A DNA stretch of 42,359 nucleotides from Nocardia wallacei (lineage in GTDB: Bacteria; Actinomycetota; Actinomycetes; Mycobacteriales; Mycobacteriaceae), in contig NZ_JARWQD010000163.1 of NCBI RefSeq assembly GCF_029869545.1, forward strand, positions 1 to 42,359, given 5' to 3'. The position numbers and the translations under genes are program-made. Numbering within the stretch: position 1 is the stretch's first letter; every line of letters begins with the position of its first letter. This document shows positions 27,732-36,502 of this stretch, one piece after another. The notes under the pieces are model-generated. The model was not told the DNA's origin and did not search any database. It saw nothing but the letters and a program-made list of their open reading frames with translations.

Positions 27732-28399
27732 GCCGTCCTTCCGCCGGTGAGCGCTGCCGCCCTGCGAGGACCGGCAGCACAGAAGCTGTGCGCCACGCGG
27801 CCCATGTGCGCACTGCACAGTGTATGAGCCGTACACATCCCCCGGTCCCGCCGGGCCGCGTGTCGACATCCTTCCAGCCGCCGGTAACCCACCGAGGAAG
27901 ATCGCAGCCGCACACCTCCGCCCGTCCCACGGATCGGCATGCCCTCCCCACCATTCCGCATTCCGACAGACGCCCCCGTCCCGGCGGTCCAGCGAGCCTC
28001 CTCGGATTCGGTAGTCCGGCGGGCCCTCCCCTACCCGGTGGTTCCGCGGCTCTCTCGTTCCTGGTGGTTCGGTGGCTCTCGTTTTCGGTGGTGCGGTGGG
28101 CCTCTTGTTCCTGGTGGTTCGGTGGGCCTCTCGTTCCTGGTGGTTCGGTGGGCCTCTTGTTCCTGGTGGTTCGGTGGGCCTCTCGTTTCCGGTAGTGCGG
28201 CGGCTCTCTCGTTTCCGGTAGTGCGGTGGGCCTCTCGTTCCCCGTGGTTCGGTGGGCCTCTCGTTCCCGGTAGTGCGGCGGCTCTTGTTCCCGGTAGTGC
28301 GGTGGGCCTCTCGTTCCCCGTAGTCCAGCGGGCTTCGCATTCCCCGGCAGTCCGGCGGCCTCTCATTCCCGGCATGCTTTTGGCCGGGATCGGGCGGGG
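27732..28399. other. Repeat-dominated intergenic region
   Basis: 668 bases. The first 250, upstream of the MarR gene, contain its presumed promoter but no clear site or gene. From about 27985 a 26-base tandem array fills the space up to the hairpin at 28368-28388, 11 bases from the stop of the hydrolase gene. Long open frames here are by-products of the repeat composition. Confidence 0.6.
27985..28388. repeat. Hairpin repeat copy 5 with about fourteen 26-bp units
   Basis: The largest array in the window. Units follow GGTTCGGTGGGCCTCTCGTT plus a C-rich tail (CCTGGT, CCCGGTA and variants), mostly exactly 26 bases, with two of 24. Variant types alternate (TTCGG/TGCGG, CTCTCG/CTCTTG), indicating mixed duplication. 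It ends in the hairpin with arms CCCGGC (28368-28373) and GCCGGG (28383-28388) and loop ATGCTTTTG. Spacer sequence differs from every other array in the window. Confidence 0.85.
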
Positions 28400-29833
28400 T
28401 CAGCAGGTGCCCATTGTGGTGCCCTGGTCGGTGCCGTAGCGGTGGCCGTGGCCCGGGGGTGGGGTGAGGGCGGTGAGGAGGTCGGCGGAGGTTTGGACGA
28501 AGCTGAGGAGCGGGATCCAGGGTGGGTGGGGCGCGTCGGGGCGGGTGGCGGTGAGATCGGGTGCGCGCCAGAGCAGTTCGGGCGACCACTGCACGACCGG
28601 ATCGGAGGAGTTGGCGAGAATCGTTGCGCCGCCGTGGTGTACGCGCCCGGCGGGCGGGCCCGCCCACAGGGCGGCACACACGCGTCGCTGCTGATCGGCG
28701 TCGTCGGCGAACAGCGCACTACCGGCGGTGGCGCCGAGGCTCTGCCCGTAGATGTACAGGCGGGGTTTGCGGGCCAGCGCGGCGATCCGCTGTTCGACGG
28801 CGGTGAACAGGGCGCGCGCGGACTCTTCCGCGGCGTGGCGGCCGAAGACGAAGGTCGCCCAGCTGGGCGCCTGCGAGTACTGCATGCCGACCAGCGTGAC
28901 GTCCCCGCCGAACCGCTCGTCCAGGCCCCGTGCGGCATTGGCGTCGATCCAGCCCGAACCGGTGGGAACGACCACGACCAGGTTGCCCCGATTCAGCGCG
29001 CCCGAGTGATCCAGTTCGCGAATCGCCAGGGCGACACGGGAATTCAGATCGGGCGCCGAATTCAGTCCGACATAGATGCGCGCCGCGCGGGAGGGCGAAC
29101 CGGCCACGAACTTCCGCCCCTCGGCGCCGAGCGAGGACCAGCTCACGCCCGACTCGGTGCTACCCGAGCGGGTCAGCGAGACCGGTCGTACCAGCGTGGG
29201 ATCGACGCTGGCATCGGCGGTGGCGTAGGCCGCCCGCTGCCAGTCCACGACGGTCGGCACCAGCATCGCCTGGGTGGCCACCGCCGCGACCACGGCCAGC
29301 CCGACGCTCCGTAACCGGCCCAATCGCCGGACCAGCCAACGGATTCCGTGCGCGGCGCCGACGAGTACCGCCACGATCAGAACGGCGCCGATACCGCAGC
29401 GCAACCAGTGATCGACGGTCACCTCCGGGGCGCCCATGGCGGCGCGCAGGCGATTTTGCCACTGCTGCGCGAGCAGGACGGCGCCGGTGACCACCAGCGT
29501 GCCGGTCAGTGCCACCGGCAGCCGGTACGGCGCAAGACTGCGGTTGATATCGAAACCCGAGCGGCGCAGCAGGATTCGAGAGATTCCTGCGACGGCGAGC
29601 GCGATCGTCACGAGCAGGGCGGTGAGAATCGCCTGTGCCGCGGCGGTTCGCGGGAGAAGTCCGGGAGTCAGCGAGGCCGCGGTGCCCAGTGTGAGGGCGA
29701 GGGTGGTGCCGATGCGGGGCGGGGTGCGGAAGCGTCTTCGTGGTGGCCGGGTGGGTCGGCGCTGCTGCGCTGCGTTCGGGCGGCGCTCTGGTTCGGACTG
29801 GTGGCGCTCGGGCGGGGCAATGGTGATGGTCAT
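28400..29833 (-). CDS. Alpha/beta-hydrolase membrane protein (Abhydrolase_9 type)
   Basis: 477 residues. An Arg/Pro-rich cytosolic tail (1-40) is followed by about four to five hydrophobic helices (about 42-90, 104-123, 144-170, 177-195) and a C-terminal alpha/beta-hydrolase domain. The nucleophile is Ser365 in YIYGQSLGATAG, and GSGWIDANAARGLDERFGGDVTLVGMQYS precedes it. This matches the Abhydrolase_9 (DUF2319) family, a membrane-anchored hydrolase group of actinobacteria with unproven substrates, probably lipids or esters at the membrane. GAGGAT lies before the ATG. A phospholipase A2-like gene lies upstream on the same strand. Confidence 0.85.
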   Translation of the reverse strand: MTITIAPPERHQSEPERRPNAAQQRRPTRPPRRRFRTPPRIGTTLALTLGTAASLTPGLLPRTAAAQAILTALLVTIALAVAGISRILLRRSGFDINRSLAPYRLPVALTGTLVVTGAVLLAQQWQNRLRAAMGAPEVTVDHWLRCGIGAVLIVAVLVGAAHGIRWLVRRLGRLRSVGLAVVAAVATQAMLVPTVVDWQRAAYATADASVDPTLVRPVSLTRSGSTESGVSWSSLGAEGRKFVAGSPSRAARIYVGLNSAPDLNSRVALAIRELDHSGALNRGNLVVVVPTGSGWIDANAARGLDERFGGDVTLVGMQYSQAPSWATFVFGRHAAEESARALFTAVEQRIAALARKPRLYIYGQSLGATAGSALFADDADQQRRVCAALWAGPPAGRVHHGGATILANSSDPVVQWSPELLWRAPDLTATRPDAPHPPWIPLLSFVQTSADLLTALTPPPGHGHRYGTDQGTTMGTC

Positions 29834-30117
29834 GGCAGATCCTCGGTGCGTCAGTCGAATTGGTGACGATCGATGTGATGCGGTGCGCCGCGGCGGGCAT
29901 GGCGGAGACGCCGTGCCGCCGATCGGCGGTAAGGGCCCGGCGACGCGTGTCGCCGGACGGGTGCGGGACCCGGGGCGGCAGGTGCCGCCACCGGGGTGTG
30001 TGGCGCGTCGTATGCGTCCGGCCGGACCGCACACGCGCGGGGTGAAGGGGATGCGCTAGCGGCATGTCTGGAACGGGGTCATCCGGCTGGTGCCCCGATT
30101 CGGCGTGCCGAGGCGGT

Positions 30118-30969
30118 TCAGTTCGGCAGCGCAACGCGGGCCCTCCTGCGGAACAAGACGGTCGGATCGATCCCGCGGCGGCGCGCCCGGCGGATTCCCA
30201 TGAACAGCAGGGCGAGCGTGAGCGCGGCCGAGCCGACGGGGGCGAGCAACCGCAGCGCCTGACCGCCGAGCGCGCTACCCGACAGCTCGGTCCCGAACAC
30301 GTACTCCGGCAACGGCGTCGCGTAGTTCTGGCGGCGCGAATTCAGGTCCACGGCCGTGGTAGCGACGCCGGCGAGCACCTCGCACCGGGTGCGGACGAGG
30401 GGATCGGAGTGGGCGGCGCAGGCGGAGTACATGCGCTGCTCCAGGGCCGCGTCGACGGCCTGGCGCGCCCAGGCCCCCAGCGGCTGCTGGTCTCGTTCGG
30501 CATAGCGGAGCATGTCGTAGCCGAGATCGTGTGCCTTACAAGCATTGTCGAAGTCGGCGGGCAGCGGGATCGGCGACGAGCAGCCGCCGCGCGGATCCAC
30601 CAGCAGCCCACCCACCACGACCGGGCGGTACCCCTGCCGGGATTGGAAATCCTCGGGAATAACTGCCTCCCAAGGCTTTTCACCTGTCAGCTCCGCGACC
30701 GCGGTCCGCGCGGCGGCATTCTCCACCGGCGGCCTGCCGACACCCACCGCGGCCGCCGCGGGACCCAGCGCGACCGTGGACCCCGTGACCATCGCGACCA
30801 CGGCCGCGGCACCGGCCACGCGCCGTAGGCGTCCGGTTCTCTCGGGGGGCGCCGAATCCGGCCCGCGGCCGCCCCCGGACATCCCCTGCGGTGCGTCCGC
30901 AACCCGCCGACGTGACGAGCCGGTGATCGACTCTGCGCGGGGTGGGAAATCCTGCGTTGCATCGCTCAT
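30118..30969 (-). CDS. Phospholipase A2-like membrane protein
   Basis: 283 residues. The core (about 95-200) carries the phospholipase A2 signature C-x-x-H-D-x-G-Y as CKAHDLGY, with His147-Asp148 as the expected catalytic pair and further cysteines for disulfides. It resembles secreted bacterial and fungal PLA2. Unusually it has a 50-residue polar N-terminal tail before a hydrophobic segment (51-76) and a second membrane helix near the C-terminus (about 240-262) followed by a very basic tail. It is probably anchored with the catalytic domain outside. ATG 30969 is chosen; an in-frame TTG three codons earlier is possible. It would hydrolyse phospholipid acyl esters. Confidence 0.75.
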   Translation of the reverse strand: MSDATQDFPPRAESITGSSRRRVADAPQGMSGGGRGPDSAPPERTGRLRRVAGAAAVVAMVTGSTVALGPAAAAVGVGRPPVENAAARTAVAELTGEKPWEAVIPEDFQSRQGYRPVVVGGLLVDPRGGCSSPIPLPADFDNACKAHDLGYDMLRYAERDQQPLGAWARQAVDAALEQRMYSACAAHSDPLVRTRCEVLAGVATTAVDLNSRRQNYATPLPEYVFGTELSGSALGGQALRLLAPVGSAALTLALLFMGIRRARRRGIDPTVLFRRRARVALPN

Positions 30970-31096
30970 GGCCACCAAGGTTATGAATTGGCATCTACCC
31001 GGGCGTCACGCCGGGGTGCGATTTATCGCCTGTAGTACCGGGGGAGGGTTCCCGCGGGCTCGTACCCGGGTAGGGGGTGCGATTTCACCCGGGGGT

Positions 31097-31113
31097 ATGA
31101 CGACGCTGGTCAT
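31097..31113 (+). promoter_or_regulatory. Small dyad upstream of the histidine kinase
   Basis: ATGAC (31097-31101) and GTCAT (31109-31113) form an inverted repeat about 23 bases before the kinase ATG. A NarL-type regulator could bind here, and the paired regulator is encoded downstream. The evidence is only the dyad. Confidence 0.3.
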
Positions 31114-31135
31114 GCGGATTTCTACTGTCGTATAC

Positions 31136-32401
31136 ATGGCTCGGATTGCGCGGACAGCGCGGCAGGTGACCCGGACGGTGCGAAATCCCGGTCGGCGGCG
31201 TTTGGCCTTCGACGGCTTCACCGTGCTCGTCACGGCGATCCTCTTCGCGGTGGCGTGGCCGACGCTGCACCTGACCCATCAGGTCCCCGCGGCGGCGCAG
31301 CCGTTCATCGCCGGGCTGGCCGCCTTCCCGTTCGCGCTGATCCGGGTGAACCCGGCGCTCGGCTGGGCCATCTCCGCGAGTTCGGCGCTGCTGATCGCGC
31401 TGGCCATCCCGAACCAGCCGAACAACACCCTGCCGTTCCAGGTGGTGCACATCCTCGTATTCTTCGCGCTGCTGTTCGCCGTCGCCGTGCGCGCGCAGAT
31501 GCAGATCGTGCTGGTGGCGTGGATCGCCTCGGCGCTGCTGTTCGCGACCACGATGGCGCAGACCGGCGATTCGTTCGCCGAGGCCGGACTGGGCTGGCCG
31601 ATCGCGATGACCGGCCTGGTGGTGTTCGGCCTGCTGGTGCGCTGGCTGGTGCTCTCGCGCAAGGCGCTGGTGCAGCAGGAGGAGCAGAACGAACTGGAGC
31701 GGGCGCGCCGGGCGATCCTGGAGGAGAAGGCCCGCATCGCGCGCGACCTGCACGACGTCGTCGCCCACCACATGTCGATGGTGGTGGTGCAGGCGCAGAC
31801 CGCGCCCTACCGGGTGAGCGATGTCTCCCCGGCGGCGCGGGCCGAGTTCGAGTCGATCGGATCCTCCGCGCGCGAGGCCCTCAACGAGATCCGCAGCATG
31901 CTCGGCGTGCTGCGCAGCGACGGTCAACTGCCCGAGCACGCCCCGCAGCCCGCGGCCGTCGATGTGCTGGCCCTGCTGGACGGTGCCCGCCGCGCCGGGG
32001 TCTCGATCGCCTGGTCGATCGACGGGGACCTGCCGACCGTTCCCGATACGGCCGGGCTGGCGCTGTATCGGATCGTGCAGGAATCGCTGTCCAACGCCTC
32101 GCGGCACGCGCCCGGCGCCGCGGTACGGGTCGCGCTCACCGTGCGCGCGGGCTCGGTCGAGGCGATCATCGGCAACGCCCCGGGCGCGAGCGTGGCCGCC
32201 GGTACTCCGGGAACGGGCATTTCGGGCATGCAGGCCCGGGCGGAGGCCATCGGCGGCACCGTCCTCGCCGGTCCGCGTCCGGACGGCGGATTCGAGGTGC
32301 GGGCCGTGCTGCCGTTCGCGATCGCGGTTGGCGCACTCGAGCCACCGTCGCTCGCCGGTAGTGCGGGGGGCGGGGCGATCGAATCTCCCACCACCCCCTG
32401 A
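31136..32401 (+). CDS. Two-component sensor histidine kinase (HisKA_3, DesK/NarX-like)
   Basis: 421-residue membrane kinase. Five or so hydrophobic segments (about 27-44, 53-70, 76-92, 101-119, 122-140, 155-173) form the sensor part. A coiled linker (QQEEQNELERARRAILEEKA) leads to the HisKA_3 box RIARDLHDVVAHHMSMV with phospho-acceptor His206. The HATPase_c domain has LALYRIVQESLSNASRHA (N box) and GTGISGMQARAEAIGG (G box). No periplasmic sensor domain is visible, so it may sense the membrane. An alternative ATG at 31097 would add 13 residues. The response regulator follows 63 bases downstream. Confidence 0.92.
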   Translation: MARIARTARQVTRTVRNPGRRRLAFDGFTVLVTAILFAVAWPTLHLTHQVPAAAQPFIAGLAAFPFALIRVNPALGWAISASSALLIALAIPNQPNNTLPFQVVHILVFFALLFAVAVRAQMQIVLVAWIASALLFATTMAQTGDSFAEAGLGWPIAMTGLVVFGLLVRWLVLSRKALVQQEEQNELERARRAILEEKARIARDLHDVVAHHMSMVVVQAQTAPYRVSDVSPAARAEFESIGSSAREALNEIRSMLGVLRSDGQLPEHAPQPAAVDVLALLDGARRAGVSIAWSIDGDLPTVPDTAGLALYRIVQESLSNASRHAPGAAVRVALTVRAGSVEAIIGNAPGASVAAGTPGTGISGMQARAEAIGGTVLAGPRPDGGFEVRAVLPFAIAVGALEPPSLAGSAGGGAIESPTTP

Positions 32402-32464
32402 GCACCCGTCCACCGGCGTGGGCTGGGTGCGGTGCTCGGGGTCCGCGCGTGCGAGGATCGTCGG

Positions 32465-33124
32465 GTGCCCATTACCGTATTGATCGCCGACGATCAGGCG
32501 ATGGTGCGGCAGGGTTTCGGTGCCCTGCTCGCCGCCCAGTCCGATATCAGCGTCATCGGTGACGCGGAGAACGGCAAGGTCGCCGTCGAGGAGGCCAAGC
32601 GGCTGCGTCCCGATGTGGTGCTGATGGATGTGCGCATGCCGGAGATGAACGGGCTGGATGCCGCCCGCGCCATCCTCGCCGCCCACCTCGACCCTCCGGT
32701 GCGGGTGCTGATGCTCACCACCTTCGATATCGACGACTACGTCTACGAGGCATTGAGCCTGGGCGCCAGCGGCTTTCTGCTCAAGGACGCGCCCGCCGAC
32801 GAACTGGTGCGCGCGGTGCGGGTGGTCTCCGAGGGCCAGGCGCTGCTCGCCCCGACCGTGACGCGCCGGTTGATCGCCGACGTCACCCGCCGCCGGGCCC
32901 GCCCCAAACCGGCACCGGCGCTGGGCGCGCTGACCCCGCGCGAGCGCGAGGTGCTCGAACTCATCGCCAAGGGTATGTCCAACACCGAGATCGCCGAGGC
33001 GCTGTTCGTCGCCGAGCAGACTGTGAAAACTCATGTGTCCAAGGTGTTCTCGAAGCTCGAGTTGCGTGACCGCGCACAGGCGGTGGTGCTCGCCTACGAA
33101 TCGGGTCTGGTCACCCCCGGCTGA
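32465..33124 (+). CDS. NarL/FixJ-family response regulator
   Basis: 219 residues. The receiver domain (about 1-120) has ADDQ (acidic pair at 9-10), phospho-acceptor Asp55 in VVLMDVRMPEMNG, the conserved Thr in LTTF and Lys in LLKDAP. A LuxR-type helix-turn-helix fills 150-215 (LTPREREVLELIAKGMSNTEIAEALFVAEQTVKTHVSKVFSKLEL). It is the cognate partner of the kinase just upstream and should activate genes on phosphorylation. The GTG start giving MPITVLIADDQ is chosen over an upstream codon that would add 11 residues before the domain. Confidence 0.95.
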   Translation: MPITVLIADDQAMVRQGFGALLAAQSDISVIGDAENGKVAVEEAKRLRPDVVLMDVRMPEMNGLDAARAILAAHLDPPVRVLMLTTFDIDDYVYEALSLGASGFLLKDAPADELVRAVRVVSEGQALLAPTVTRRLIADVTRRRARPKPAPALGALTPREREVLELIAKGMSNTEIAEALFVAEQTVKTHVSKVFSKLELRDRAQAVVLAYESGLVTPG

Positions 33125-33194
33125 CCGGCGGGAACGGGTCAAGCACAGCAGGTAGGATCGCCGCACCTGTACGTTGCCGGAAGGGGTCCCGTAG

Positions 33195-34904
33195 GTGTTG
33201 CACAACGGTGACGTGTTCGCCGGGTTCACCATCGAGCGTCTGCTCGGACAGGGCGGGATGGGTTCGGTCTACCTGGCGCGCCACCCGCGGCTGCCCCGCC
33301 TGACGGCCCTCAAGCTGCTGAACCGGGAGCTGTTCGCCGACGCGGAGATTCGCGCGCGGTTCGAGCGCGAGGCGGATCTGGCCGCACAGCTGGACCACCC
33401 GAACATCGTCGCCGTCTACGATCGCGGCGTCGAGGACGAGCAGCTGTGGATCAGCATGCAGTATGTGGACGGCGTGGACGCGGCGACCGTGCACCCGCAC
33501 ACGCTGCCGCCGGAGCGGGCGGTGCAGATCATCGAGGGGGTCGCCGCCGCACTGGATTACGCACACGGCAACGGCGTGCTGCACCGGGATATCAAGCCCG
33601 CCAACATCATGCTGGCGCGGGCCGGGGGCGGCAAGGGGGAGCGGGTCTTCCTCACCGACTTCGGCATCGCGCGGCTGCGGGAGGACACCCAGCACCTGAC
33701 GCAGGCCGGAATGTTCACCGCCACACTGGCCTACGCCTCGCCCGAGCAGATGACCGGCGCCGCGCTGGATCACGGGTCGGACCAGTACTCGCTGGCCTGC
33801 GCGCTGTACTGGCTGCTGACCGCGACCGGGCCGTTCGACTCCGAGAATCCGTCCGAGGTGATCCGCGGCCACCTGCAGCTGCCGGTGCCGCCGGCGAGCG
33901 CGCGCCGGGCCGGGCTGTCACCGGCGATGGACGCGGTGATCGCCAAGGCGATGGCCAAGCGGGCGGCCGAAAGATTCCCCAACTGTACGGATTTCGCGAC
34001 CGCGGCGAAGCGTGCGCTGACGGCGCCCGCCCCGGTGCTGGTGGCGCCGGGTGCGCCCTATGCGGCCGCACCGCACGCGAATCAGCCTGGTGTGCAGGGC
34101 TATTCGCCGAGTGTCGGCGGCTCGGCACCTCCGATGCCCGCCGCCACCCAGCATTCCGGCGGCAATGGCGCATCGGCGAATATGGCCGCGCCACCGACCT
34201 ATCCACCCCCGGGACTTCCGTCGCAGCCGGGCTACCCGCCGCCGCGCCGGTCGTCGAATTGGGTCGGCTGGATTGTGCTCGCCGTGGTGGTGCTGCTGGC
34301 GGCGGTGATCGCCGGAGCCGCCCTCGTGAGTTCCTCCGACGACGACTCGGAGAGCAGCGGTGCCGAAACCACCACTTTCACCAGGGATTCCGATCCGGTG
34401 CGCGAACTGCGAGCGCTGCACGAGGCGTTTCCGCGGATGGTTCCCGAGCCGAACGACAGCGGTACCGGCAGCGGCATCGGGTTCGGCGGGAAGACCTGCT
34501 ATGCCACCAAGGCGGGCAGCCCCCTGTTCCAGCACAACGAGGGACATCCGTCGCTGGGTAACTGGGTCGTCGCCTGGGACTGCTGGGGCGCCGGCGCCGG
34601 ACATCAGCCGGACTACACCGTGCTCTCGTACCGGTCACCGGCCGATGTGCACACCGTCCTGGCGCGCTTGCCCGCCAACCGCACGAGCGTCGACGGCAAC
34701 AGCGGCTCCTCCTACACCAATCACCGCTGGAACACCCCGGAGAACCAGTCGCGGACGACCTACTACGTGATGACGTCGTTCGAGAACGAGCCGGAGCGCG
34801 CGAACTTCCTGCTGTACTGCAGCAACGACTACTGGCCCGCGGTCCAGCGCGGCCTGTCCGGCCCGGCCTTCACCGAGTGGTGGAAGACGTTGCCGCTCAA
34901 ATGA
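33195..34904 (+). CDS. Membrane serine/threonine protein kinase (Pkn type)
   Basis: 569 residues with a complete Hanks kinase domain (about 8-275): glycine loop GQGGMGSVY, Lys40 (ALK), catalytic loop HRDIKPANIM with Asp132, DFG at 155-157 and activation-loop end YASPEQ. A Pro/Ala/Gly-rich linker (about 276-355) leads to one membrane helix (356-378) and an extracytoplasmic domain of about 190 residues. That domain has paired cysteines (KTCYAT, WDCWG, LLYCSND) and no PASTA repeats. Its ligand is unknown. The GTG start follows GGAAGGGG. It stands alone after the two-component genes; a hairpin repeat begins 16 bases after its stop. Confidence 0.93.
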   Translation: MLHNGDVFAGFTIERLLGQGGMGSVYLARHPRLPRLTALKLLNRELFADAEIRARFEREADLAAQLDHPNIVAVYDRGVEDEQLWISMQYVDGVDAATVHPHTLPPERAVQIIEGVAAALDYAHGNGVLHRDIKPANIMLARAGGGKGERVFLTDFGIARLREDTQHLTQAGMFTATLAYASPEQMTGAALDHGSDQYSLACALYWLLTATGPFDSENPSEVIRGHLQLPVPPASARRAGLSPAMDAVIAKAMAKRAAERFPNCTDFATAAKRALTAPAPVLVAPGAPYAAAPHANQPGVQGYSPSVGGSAPPMPAATQHSGGNGASANMAAPPTYPPPGLPSQPGYPPPRRSSNWVGWIVLAVVVLLAAVIAGAALVSSSDDDSESSGAETTTFTRDSDPVRELRALHEAFPRMVPEPNDSGTGSGIGFGGKTCYATKAGSPLFQHNEGHPSLGNWVVAWDCWGAGAGHQPDYTVLSYRSPADVHTVLARLPANRTSVDGNSGSSYTNHRWNTPENQSRTTYYVMTSFENEPERANFLLYCSNDYWPAVQRGLSGPAFTEWWKTLPLK

Positions 34905-34919
34905 TCTGACCGCCCCTGG

Positions 34920-34977
34920 TTCCGGCGCGCTTTTGGCCGGAATCTCGCTCTGGATTCGAAGCATGCCGGAAATGAGG
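34920..34977. repeat. Hairpin repeat pair (copy 6), second member degraded
   Basis: A hairpin with arms TTCCGGC (34920-34926) and GCCGGAA (34936-34942), loop GCGCTTTTG, is followed by a reverse-oriented partner reduced to GATTCGAAGCATGCCGGAAAT. The partner has lost the CGGCCAA part of its left arm. This copy has no tandem array. Confidence 0.75.
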
Positions 34978-35000
34978 CCGGACCGGCGCCTGCCCGGCTC

Positions 35001-35040
35001 AATTGTCCATATGGCTAACTTAATTGTCCATTTGTAAAAT
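35001..35040 (+). promoter_or_regulatory. Direct repeats and -10 upstream of tetR
   Basis: AATTGTCCAT occurs at 35001-35010 and 35022-35031, 21 bases apart (two helical turns); the first runs into a CCATATGG palindrome. TAAAAT (35035-35040) is a good -10 about 20 bases before the GTG. This AT-rich patch stands out from its surroundings and is the likely autoregulated promoter of the TetR gene and the reductase after it. Confidence 0.5.
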
Positions 35041-35059
35041 AGAGTGGTAGGGTCGCCCC

Positions 35060-35680
35060 GTGCCCACCCACCGCACCCCCGAACCATCCGCCCGCGTCCG
35101 CGACGCCGAGCGCACCAAGCGCTGCCTGCTGGATGCGGCCTTCGGCGAGTTCTCCACGCGCGGCTTCGCCGGGGCGCGGGTGAGCGAGATCGCCGCCCGC
35201 GCCGGGGTCAACAAGCAGCTGATCACCTACTACTTCGGCGGCAAGGCCGGGCTGTATCGGGCGCTGGAACAGCAGTGGCTGGACCGCGAATCCGGTTTCG
35301 CCGACCCGGACGTGCCGATGGCGGAGCTGGCGGTCCGCTACCTGCGGCAACTGCTGGCCGACCCGCGCGGGGTCCGGATGCTGATGTGGCGCGGGCTGAG
35401 CGATCAGGCGCCGCCGCTGCCGTCGACGGCCGAGGGCGATCTGGCCGATGTCGCGGCGCGGCAGGCGCGCGGCGAGATCGCCGCCGATCTGGATCCGGCG
35501 GCCTACCACCTGGCCCTGCAGGGCATGGTGATGGCCCCGGTGCTGATGCCGGGTGCGGTGGCCGAGCTGTTCGGAATGGACCCGCAGACACCGGAATTCG
35601 AACAGCGCTACGGGGAGCAGTTGCGGCGCATCCTCATTCACCTCGCAGGACCGAATACCTCAGAAGGAGAACGACAATGA
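35060..35680 (+). CDS. TetR-family transcriptional regulator
   Basis: 206 residues. The N-terminal DNA-binding domain (about 12-60) is typical: TKRCLLDAAFGEFSTRGFAGARVSEIAARAGVNKQLITYYFGGKAGLYRAL. The helical C-terminal ligand/dimer domain is divergent and gives no clue to the ligand. It begins at a GTG downstream of direct repeats and overlaps the reductase start by four bases (ATGA), so the two are cotranscribed. TetR genes in this arrangement usually repress their own operon until the substrate, or a toxic relative, appears. Confidence 0.92.
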   Translation: MPTHRTPEPSARVRDAERTKRCLLDAAFGEFSTRGFAGARVSEIAARAGVNKQLITYYFGGKAGLYRALEQQWLDRESGFADPDVPMAELAVRYLRQLLADPRGVRMLMWRGLSDQAPPLPSTAEGDLADVAARQARGEIAADLDPAAYHLALQGMVMAPVLMPGAVAELFGMDPQTPEFEQRYGEQLRRILIHLAGPNTSEGERQ

Positions 35681-36471
35681 GCTTCCTCGTCACCGGCGCC
35701 CGCGGCACCGTCGGCCGCACCGTGATCGAGCGGCTGCGCGCGTCCGGGGAGCGGGTGCGCGCCGCGAGCTCGAGCCCCGGGGGCGCCGAGCTGCCCGCGG
35801 GCACGGAGGTCGCGGGGCTCGACATGACCGATCCCGCGTCGGTCGCCGCCGCCCTCGACGGCATCGACCGGGTATTCGTGTACGCCGCGCACGACGGCAT
35901 GGACACCTTCGCCGAGGCGGCGAAAGCCGCAGGGGTGCAGCACATTACGCTGCTGTCCTCGCTGGCCGCCGCGGCGCCCGGCAATCCGATCGGCGACCTC
36001 CACCTGGCTGCGGAGCGGCCCCTGCAGGAGTCGGGGCTGCCGCTGACCATTCTGCGTCCCGGCGGTTTCGCCACCAACTGGCGCTGGTGGGTCACGCCGC
36101 AACGCGTCGTCCGGCTGCCCTATCCGGAGGTGCAGCAGAGCCTGATCCACGAGGCCGACCTCGCCGACGCGGCGATCGCGACGCTGTCCCGGCCCGGCCA
36201 CGCGGGCCGGATCTATCCGATCACCGGCCCGGAGTCGCTGTCGCTGCGTCGCATGGCCGAAATCCTGGGCGCGGCGCTGGGGGAGCCGCTGCCGTTCGAG
36301 GTGATCAGTCACGAGCAGGCCGCGGAATTCCTGTACGAGCCGATGCTCGAGCTCTGGGCGGAGCGCGGCGACATACCGGACGATGTGGAGCCCACCTCGG
36401 AATCGGTCACGGGCGTACCCGCCAGGACATTCGCTCAATGGGCCGCCGATCACGCCGCCGACTTCAAGTAG
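35677..36471 (+). CDS. NmrA-like / atypical SDR NAD(P)-binding reductase
   Basis: 264-residue Rossmann protein of the NmrA-like (atypical SDR) group. The dinucleotide motif is FLVTGARGTVGRTV (3-16), G-x-x-G-x-x-G type. LDMTDPASVAAAL binds the adenosine side, FVYAAHDG and VQHITLLSSLAA follow, and LTILRPGGFATNW is the family's substrate-side motif. The classical YxxxK pair is not evident, as usual for NmrA-like members, which may be reductases of quinones or aldehydes or redox sensors. AGGAGA precedes the ATG, which overlaps the TetR stop. Substrate unknown. Confidence 0.88.
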   Translation: MSFLVTGARGTVGRTVIERLRASGERVRAASSSPGGAELPAGTEVAGLDMTDPASVAAALDGIDRVFVYAAHDGMDTFAEAAKAAGVQHITLLSSLAAAAPGNPIGDLHLAAERPLQESGLPLTILRPGGFATNWRWWVTPQRVVRLPYPEVQQSLIHEADLADAAIATLSRPGHAGRIYPITGPESLSLRRMAEILGAALGEPLPFEVISHEQAAEFLYEPMLELWAERGDIPDDVEPTSESVTGVPARTFAQWAADHAADFK

Positions 36472-36502
36472 ATCCCCGCGTGGGTTCCCGCTCCGCCGGG
36501 CC

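Noticed and set aside
27985..28388. Regularly spaced 26-bp repeats as a CRISPR array
   Set aside because: Units are contiguous with no unique spacers between conserved repeats, the variants intermix, and no cas genes are in the window. The same holds for the arrays at 6002, 27052 and 37920.
29834..30117. A possible short gene between the hydrolase and the PLA2-like protein
   Set aside because: Both strands give only Arg/Pro/His-rich translations without a ribosome site or recognisable motif; treated as spacer.
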